This document shows positions 59,017 through 64,000 of a stretch of DNA of 64,000 nt, piece after piece. The notes beneath the pieces are model-generated. The model saw nothing but the letters and a program-made list of their open reading frames with translations, did no database searches and was not told where the DNA came from. The position numbers and the translations under genes are program-made. Positions within the stretch are counted from its first letter, which is position 1. Each line of letters starts with the position of its first letter. Origin of the DNA: Buchnera aphidicola (Protaphis terricola) (GTDB lineage Bacteria; Pseudomonadota; Gammaproteobacteria; Enterobacterales; Enterobacteriaceae). The DNA lies in NCBI RefSeq assembly GCF_964059145.1, contig NZ_OZ060405.1, positions 1-64,000 on the forward strand. Direction: 5' to 3'.

Positions 59017-60024
59017 ATGAAAGTATTAGGTATTGAAACATCTTGTGATGATACAGGTATAGCAATTTATGACGATGTTAAAGGTTTATTAATAAATGAA
59101 TTATATAGTCAAAAAAAAATACATGCTAAGCATGGAGGTATCGTTCCAGAATTAGCATCTCGTGAACATGCAAAAAAAATAGTTATTTTAATAGATAAAA
59201 TTTTTCAAAAAATAGATATGAAGGAAATTGATTTTATTTCATATACAGCAGGACCTGGTTTAGTTGGATCTTTATTAGTTGGAGCTACATTTGCGCATTC
59301 TTTAGGTTTTTCTTTAAATATTCCTGTATTGCCTGTAAATCATATGGAAGCTCATTTATTATCTCCAATGTTAGAGTTTAAGTCAATTAAATTCCCATTT
59401 ATTGGGTTATTAGTATCTGGAAAACATACTCAAATTATTGCAGCATATAAACTAGGAAAATATGAAATTCTTGGTACTTCAGTAGATGATGCTGCGGGTG
59501 AGGCATTTGATAAAGTATCAAAATTATTAGGTTTAAAATATCCAAATGGAAAAGAATTATCAGATTTAGCTGAAAAAGGTGTAAAAAGTAATTTATATTT
59601 TCCACGACCAATGAAAAATCATTGTAATTTAAATTTTAGTTTTTCAGGTTTAAAAACTTTTACAGCTAATATTATTAAAAATAATATTTTAGATATTCAA
59701 GAAAAAGCAAATATTGCAAAAGCTTTTGAAGATGCAGTAGTTGATATTTTATTAATTAAAACTAAAAAAGCTTTATATCAAAAAGGATGGAGTAATTTAG
59801 TGATAGCTGGAGGTGTCAGTGCAAATAAAAAATTGCGTAAAAAATCAGATATAATGATGAAAAAGTATTTTAATAGTACAGTTTTTTATACATCTTCAAA
59901 ATTTTGTACTGATAATGGAGCAATGATTGCTTATTTAGGATTTTTACGTTATAAAAACTTAAATAAATCTTCTTTTTTAAATATATTAGTAAAACCTAAA
60001 TGGTCTTTAGATAGTTTATTATAG
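59017..60024 (+). CDS. tsaD: tRNA N6-threonylcarbamoyladenosine synthase subunit TsaD
   Basis: TsaD transfers threonylcarbamoyl to A37 of ANN-decoding tRNAs, with TsaB, TsaC and TsaE (not in this window). The 335 residues (E. coli 337) show the ASKHA fold, metal-binding HMEAH, GIETSCDDTG at the start, VDDAAGEAFDK and GGVSANKKLR. It is divergent from rpsU. AGGTATTATATA precedes ATG. The older annotation as O-sialoglycoprotein endopeptidase (gcp) is obsolete. Confidence 0.97.
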   Translation: MKVLGIETSCDDTGIAIYDDVKGLLINELYSQKKIHAKHGGIVPELASREHAKKIVILIDKIFQKIDMKEIDFISYTAGPGLVGSLLVGATFAHSLGFSLNIPVLPVNHMEAHLLSPMLEFKSIKFPFIGLLVSGKHTQIIAAYKLGKYEILGTSVDDAAGEAFDKVSKLLGLKYPNGKELSDLAEKGVKSNLYFPRPMKNHCNLNFSFSGLKTFTANIIKNNILDIQEKANIAKAFEDAVVDILLIKTKKALYQKGWSNLVIAGGVSANKKLRKKSDIMMKKYFNSTVFYTSSKFCTDNGAMIAYLGFLRYKNLNKSSFLNILVKPKWSLDSLL

Positions 60025-60064
60025 TAGTTTATATTTTAAGATGTAATAAATTTTTATGTATAAT

Positions 60065-60706
60065 TTATTTTTTCATTTGAATATATAAAATTAAATCTTG
60101 AATAGTTAATACTGTCATATTTTTTTCTTTTGAGAATTTAATAATTTCAGGTGTTTTAGACATGGAACCGTCTTTATTAGTTAGTTCACAAATTACACCA
60201 GCTGGTTTAAAACCTGCAAGAGATACTATTTCAATTGCTGCTTCTGTATGTCCTGGTCTTTTTAAGATTCCTCCTTTTTCTGCTCTTAAAGGAAAAACAT
60301 GTCCTGGTCGATTTAAATGATGTGGTTTTACATTATCTGCTATAGCTGTTTTTATCGTTGTTAGTCTGTCTTTTGCTGAAACACCAGTGGAAATTCCTTT
60401 TGAAGCTTCTATTGTTACTGTGAAACCAGTTCGATATGTGCTTGTATTGTTTTCGACCATCATTGGTAAATTTAATTTTTTCCGTTGATCTTCAGTAATA
60501 CATAAACATACAATTCCACTACCATATCGAATTGTTAAAGCCATTTGTTCTACTGTCATATTTTCACATGCAAAAACAAGATCACCTTCATTTTCTCGAT
60601 TTTCGTCATCTAATATAATTATACCTTGTCCAGATTTTAAAGCTAATATTGCTTTTTGAACACGTTCTATAGGTTTTCCAAACTTATAGAGTAGTTTTTG
60701 AGTCAT
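60065..60706 (-). CDS. ribB: 3,4-dihydroxy-2-butanone-4-phosphate synthase
   Basis: RibB turns ribulose-5-phosphate into the four-carbon unit of riboflavin, a vitamin supplied to the host. I chose ATG 60706 (213 residues; E. coli 217), which gives [16 protein letters not shown] aligned with MNQTLLSSFG and has AAGG eight bases upstream. A TTG six codons earlier is rejected. Motifs: [42 protein letters not shown]. No FMN riboswitch is visible in the 190-base leader. Confidence 0.96.
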   Translation of the reverse strand: MTQKLLYKFGKPIERVQKAILALKSGQGIIILDDENRENEGDLVFACENMTVEQMALTIRYGSGIVCLCITEDQRKKLNLPMMVENNTSTYRTGFTVTIEASKGISTGVSAKDRLTTIKTAIADNVKPHHLNRPGHVFPLRAEKGGILKRPGHTEAAIEIVSLAGFKPAGVICELTNKDGSMSKTPEIIKFSKEKNMTVLTIQDLILYIQMKK

Positions 60707-60805
60707 TTTTAAAACCTTATTCAATCAGTATCTTGAATTAAAATATTTTTATAAATAAAAAATATATAATTATTATATCCTGAATAAAAATTAAGAGCAA
60801 TAATC

Positions 60806-60874
60806 AAGATATATTTAAAAAGATTGATATCTTTTTTTATATCTAAGTATTACAAATAATATTTAGATATAAAA
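60806..60874. terminator. tandem hairpins between hldE and ribB
   Basis: Two stems lie side by side. AAGATAT/ATATCTT (60806-60812, 60827-60833) runs into T7 on the plus strand. Next to it an 18-bp stem (60835-60852, 60857-60874) closes on a CAAA loop with a single G-T wobble. The second starts 25 bases beyond the hldE stop on the minus strand, so it probably marks the 3' end of that message. Confidence 0.6.
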
Positions 60875-60898
60875 TTTATTATTAAATATTTGATTTAT

Positions 60899-61840
60899 TT
60901 AATTTAATACTTTATTTAATTCATTAATATTTAAAGTTTCAGTACCAATTTTTTGTATCACAATACTTGCTCCTACATTTGCAAAAAAACATGATTCTTC
61001 TAAAGAATAACCTATAGATAGTGCGCTAGCAATAATAGAAATAACTGTATCGCCTGCTCCTGTTACATCTGATGGTGTATTAGATAGTGCTGGATAGTGT
61101 ATTGGTTTTTTTTTAGGCTGAAATAATGTCATACCATTTTTAGATCGAGTGACTAGTAATGCTGATAAATTTAGTTCATATAATAATTTTTTTCCTTTTT
61201 GTAATATTTCTTTTTCTTCCTGACACTTACCTACTATTTTTTCAAATTCTGATAGATTAGGTGTTAATAAACTTGCTCCTGAATATTTTTTAAAATTATC
61301 TCCCTTAGGATCTATTAAAATATAAATAGACATTTTTTTTGCTAAATTAATAATTTTTTCAATATGGAAAAGTGTACCTTTATTATAATCTGAAAGTATT
61401 AATACTTTATAATGTATTAATGAGTTAATAATTTTTTTATATAGTAAATCAAAATTATCATAAATATATTTTTCTTGAAAATCTAATCGAATTAATTGTT
61501 TATTTTTTGATAAAATTCTAATTTTTGTAAGTGTTTTAGAATTTTTAATAATTATTAGATCAGAATAAATATTTATATGTTTAAGTAATTTTTGTAAAGT
61601 TAATCCTTCATTATCTTTTCCAATCAAACCAATTATTTTACATTTACCACCAATTTCTGCAATATTTTTGGCTACGTTTCCTGCACCGCCTGGTTGTGCT
61701 TTAGTTTGTTTAATTAATGCAACAGGTATTGATTGTTCTGATAGCATATAGTAATTTTTACTGTACCAATAACAATCTAATATTAAATCACCTACTATAA
61801 GAACAAGTGCATTATTAAAATCAATAATTTCTTTTTTCAT
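60899..61840 (-). CDS. hldE: D-glycero-beta-D-manno-heptose-7-phosphate kinase domain of HldE (truncated)
   Basis: E. coli HldE (477 residues) is a fusion of a heptose-7-phosphate kinase and a heptose-1-phosphate adenylyltransferase used for LPS core. Here only 313 residues remain, ending just after the kinase fold. The PfkB-type motifs are intact: [33 protein letters not shown] and the catalytic DVTGAGDT. The adenylyltransferase domain (HAGH motif) is wholly absent, and the 192-base gap to ribB is too short to hold it. It may act as a stand-alone HldA-like kinase. Confidence 0.93.
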   Translation of the reverse strand: MKKEIIDFNNALVLIVGDLILDCYWYSKNYYMLSEQSIPVALIKQTKAQPGGAGNVAKNIAEIGGKCKIIGLIGKDNEGLTLQKLLKHINIYSDLIIIKNSKTLTKIRILSKNKQLIRLDFQEKYIYDNFDLLYKKIINSLIHYKVLILSDYNKGTLFHIEKIINLAKKMSIYILIDPKGDNFKKYSGASLLTPNLSEFEKIVGKCQEEKEILQKGKKLLYELNLSALLVTRSKNGMTLFQPKKKPIHYPALSNTPSDVTGAGDTVISIIASALSIGYSLEESCFFANVGASIVIQKIGTETLNINELNKVLN

Positions 61841-61897
61841 TAAATATCCTTAAATATTTTAATATTTAATAATAATTTATGTTTTATATATTATCTT

Positions 61898-61965
61898 TTA
61901 AATTATTACAATGATTAAATTATTACAAATAATATTTAAATATTTAAATATTTTTAAATATTTTA
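61898..61965. repeat. short direct repeats upstream of cca
   Basis: TTAAATTATTACAA occurs at 61898-61911 and again at 61915-61928. A run of TATTTAAA units follows (61933-61940, 61941-61948, then copies with extra T bases to 61965). This is simple-sequence expansion in the hldE-cca spacer, with no evident function. Confidence 0.5.
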
Positions 61966-62017
61966 TATTTTTATTATAAAATAAAGTTTTTATTTTTTTA
62001 ATTTATAAGAGAATTTT

Positions 62018-63265
62018 ATGAAAATATATTTAGTTGGAGGTGCTGTACGTGACGGATTGTTAAATTTACCAATTAAAGATCGAGACTGGGTAGTGGTCGG
62101 AGCTACTAGAGAAATGTTATTAAAAAAAAATTTTCAACAAGTTGGTAAAGATTTTCCAGTTTTTTTACATCCAGATACACACGAGGAATATGCTTTAGCT
62201 AGAAAAGAAAGAAAAATAGGAAATCGTCATATTGATTTTGATATAAGTTTTAATATTAATATAACTTTAGAAGAAGATTTAATTAGGCGTGATTTAACTA
62301 TTAATGCTATTGCTCAAGATAAATTTGGGAATTATATTGATCCATATAAAGGAATATTAGATTTAAAAAATCGTGTATTACGACATGTTTCTGACTCTTT
62401 TATTGAAGATCCATTACGTGTGCTAAGAATAGCAAGATTTTCAGCACAATTAATGCATTTAGGTTTTTATATTGCAAAAGAAACTATAGTTTTAATACAT
62501 AAAATAGTTAAAAAAAAAGCATTATTATATTTAACTAAAAATAGAGTTTGGAATGAAACTGAAAAAGCTTTTAAAACTAAAAATCCACATGTTTATTTTC
62601 AATTATTATATTCTTTTAAAGCATTGAATTTAATATTCCCAGAAATATATTTTTTATATAAAAAAAATTTTTTTTTCAATAATTTTTTTAATAACTTAGA
62701 TAATTTTTTTTTATCAATGGGTTTATCAAAAATATCTAATTTAACTAAAGATGTTTCTATACGTTTTTCCTATTTATTTCAATTTTTTTCTTTAAATATA
62801 AATTCTATAAAAAGCACTAAGTTTTATGATTTTTTTTCTGTATCAATTGTAAAAAACTTTTGTAATCGTTTTAATATTCCTACATATATAAAGGAAATTG
62901 CTATTTTAAGTGTTGGTTTTTATAGTTTTTTAAATTCAATAAAATCTCAATCCTCAAAAGATATTATAAATTTTTTTTGCAAAATAGATGCTTGGAGAAA
63001 ACCAGATAGAATTGAAAAATTTGCATTTTTAATTAATTTTAATTTTTCATATAGTCAATTAAAAAATAGTTCTATTATTAATTTAGAATCTGGTTTTTTT
63101 TTAAAGAAATCTTTTTATATTATACAAAATATATCTATTAAAGATATTTTAAAAAAAGGTTTTAAAGGAAAAGAAATTAAATATGAACTTAATCGATTAA
63201 GAATCAAAAAATTAGATTTATGGAGAAAAAATAATTTAAAAACTAATTTTTCATTAAAATTATAA
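62018..63265 (+). CDS. cca: CCA-adding tRNA nucleotidyltransferase (HD domain degenerate)
   Basis: Cca adds or repairs the 3' CCA of tRNAs; all five tRNA genes here lack encoded CCA, so it is essential. The 415 residues (E. coli 412) keep the class II catalytic core: VGGAVRDGLL, DRDWVVVG, the RRDLTINAIA motif and EDPLRVLRIARF. The C-terminal HD phosphohydrolase motif (CHDLGKG and later His residues in E. coli) is gone, the region reading SYLFQFF and Phe-rich. The stop is four bases from the converging uppP. Confidence 0.95.
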   Translation: MKIYLVGGAVRDGLLNLPIKDRDWVVVGATREMLLKKNFQQVGKDFPVFLHPDTHEEYALARKERKIGNRHIDFDISFNINITLEEDLIRRDLTINAIAQDKFGNYIDPYKGILDLKNRVLRHVSDSFIEDPLRVLRIARFSAQLMHLGFYIAKETIVLIHKIVKKKALLYLTKNRVWNETEKAFKTKNPHVYFQLLYSFKALNLIFPEIYFLYKKNFFFNNFFNNLDNFFLSMGLSKISNLTKDVSIRFSYLFQFFSLNINSIKSTKFYDFFSVSIVKNFCNRFNIPTYIKEIAILSVGFYSFLNSIKSQSSKDIINFFCKIDAWRKPDRIEKFAFLINFNFSYSQLKNSSIINLESGFFLKKSFYIIQNISIKDILKKGFKGKEIKYELNRLRIKKLDLWRKNNLKTNFSLKL

Positions 63266-63269
63266 TTGA

Positions 63270-64000
63270 TTAGTTTATAAAATAAATCAACCCTGCTACT
63301 ATAAATCGATATAATCCAAAAAAATTTAATGAAATTTTATTAAATAATAAAATTAATTTTTTTATTGAAAACAAAGAAATAATTAAAGAAATAAAAAAAC
63401 TAATAAAATAATATGGTATAAAAAAAATATTGATGTTATTAATATTTTTTAATAAGTCTAAAAAAGATGCTCCCATTGTTAAAGGGATTGAAATAATAAA
63501 AGAAAAGTTTATTGCAACAGATTTTTTAATACCTAATAACATTGAAGAGCCTACAGTAGATCCAGATCTTGAAAAACCTGGATAAAGACACATTGACTCA
63601 AAACATCCAATTATAAATGATTGAAATAAACTAATATTATAAATAGAATTAGTTTTAGATTTCTTTGGTTTAAATAGTTCACAGAATATAAGGAAAATAC
63701 CTCCAAGAATTAATGATATAGTAATATTTTTAGGAGTGAATAATAATTTAATATCATGATAAAATATTAAACCTAAAGATACCGTAGGTATTATGGAAAT
63801 TAAAATATGTATTTTTTTTGTTTGATTTTTTTTATTTTTAGATAATATTAAATTAATTATTTTTTTAGAAAAGAATATTAATATTGCTACTGAAGATCCA
63901 AATTGAACAAATATTTTTAAAATTTCTGTTTCTTTATTTGATATTCCTATCCAATGACTAATAATAATTATATGTCCTGTTGACGAAATAGGAAGAAATT
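63270..64000 (-). CDS. uppP: undecaprenyl-diphosphatase UppP (BacA), 5' end beyond window
   Basis: UppP dephosphorylates undecaprenyl pyrophosphate so that the lipid carrier can be reused for peptidoglycan. The frame is open from the window edge to the stop at 63270, about 243 codons, so only the first part is missing. Signature motifs are FLPISSTGH at the very edge and PGFSRSGST further on, within several hydrophobic helices. An internal ATG at 63593 is not the start, since homology continues upstream. In E. coli it also adjoins cca. Confidence 0.93.
   Translation of the reverse strand, partial: FLPISSTGHIIIISHWIGISNKETEILKIFVQFGSSVAILIFFSKKIINLILSKNKKNQTKKIHILISIIPTVSLGLIFYHDIKLLFTPKNITISLILGGIFLIFCELFKPKKSKTNSIYNISLFQSFIIGCFESMCLYPGFSRSGSTVGSSMLLGIKKSVAINFSFIISIPLTMGASFLDLLKNINNINIFFIPYYFISFFISLIISLFSIKKLILLFNKISLNFFGLYRFIVAGLIYFIN

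Noticed and set aside
60707..60898. FMN riboswitch (RFN element) upstream of ribB
   Set aside because: E. coli ribB has one, but I could not find the conserved core; only simple AT hairpins are present.

Overview
The window is the replication-origin-proximal part of the chromosome of an obligate insect endosymbiont closely related to Buchnera aphidicola (aphid symbionts, Gammaproteobacteria). This rests on very strong A+T bias at silent sites and in spacers, proteins that align almost end to end with Escherichia coli homologues but are rich in Lys, Asn and Ile, an E. coli-like gene order from which many genes have dropped out (rsmG, atpI, recF, ftsE/ftsX, purD, tufB, grxC, gpsA and others), and the absence of mobile elements, prophage, CRISPR arrays and restriction genes. 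No rRNA lies here; five tRNAs do.

Layout. 1-276: origin-like AT-rich stretch with two DnaA boxes. 277-8836: mnmG and the F1Fo ATP synthase operon atpBEFHAGDC. 8938-13873 (minus): gyrB, dnaN, dnaA. 14212-17970: rpmH, rnpA, yidD, yidC, mnmE, then tRNA-Phe on the minus strand. 18165-20253: sigma-32 promoter and groES-groEL, then efp. 20923-22772 (minus): dnaC, dnaT, rsmD. 22905-25008: ftsY and rpoH. 25111-28381 (minus): glmS and glmU. 28488-32649: yigL, metR (minus), metE. 32764-34732 (minus): purH and hupA. 35217-47463 (minus): rpoC, rpoB, rplL, rplJ, rplA, rplK, nusG, secE and a four-tRNA cluster (Thr, Gly, Tyr, Thr). 47602-48646 (minus): murB, broken by two poly(A) frameshifts. 48785-54716: metF, argG, argH, yibN, secB, cysE. 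54814-58827 (minus): the rpsU-dnaG-rpoD operon. 59017-64000: tsaD, ribB (minus), a kinase-only hldE (minus), cca, and uppP (minus, cut by the window edge).

How it works together. The genes supply information processing (replication initiation, transcription core and sigma factors, ribosomal proteins, tRNA modification and CCA addition), energy (ATP synthase), protein folding and membrane insertion (GroE, SecB, SecE, YidC, FtsY), cell-wall precursors (GlmS, GlmU, MurB, UppP) and nutrient provisioning for the host: methionine (metF, metE, metR), arginine (argG, argH), cysteine (cysE), riboflavin (ribB) and purine/AICAR metabolism (purH).

Most interesting points. I found no undescribed multi-gene system. 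What stands out is decay in progress under selection. murB needs +1 nt at each of two A10 runs to read through, yet all catalytic motifs survive, which suggests rescue by RNA-polymerase slippage. argH carries an in-frame A10 run over its catalytic loop. HldE stops cleanly after the kinase domain. The HD motif of the CCA enzyme has been erased. YibN has lost its rhodanese cysteine. argECB is missing next to a retained argGH and is replaced by a 441-nt spacer holding a perfect 18-bp AT-only hairpin. tRNA-Gly has an A-C acceptor mismatch. Several E. coli-type regulatory hairpins (rplL/rpoB, rpsU/dnaG) and the sigma-32 groE promoter persist. Comparisons with E. coli are from memory of the family sequences; no alignment or database search was run.
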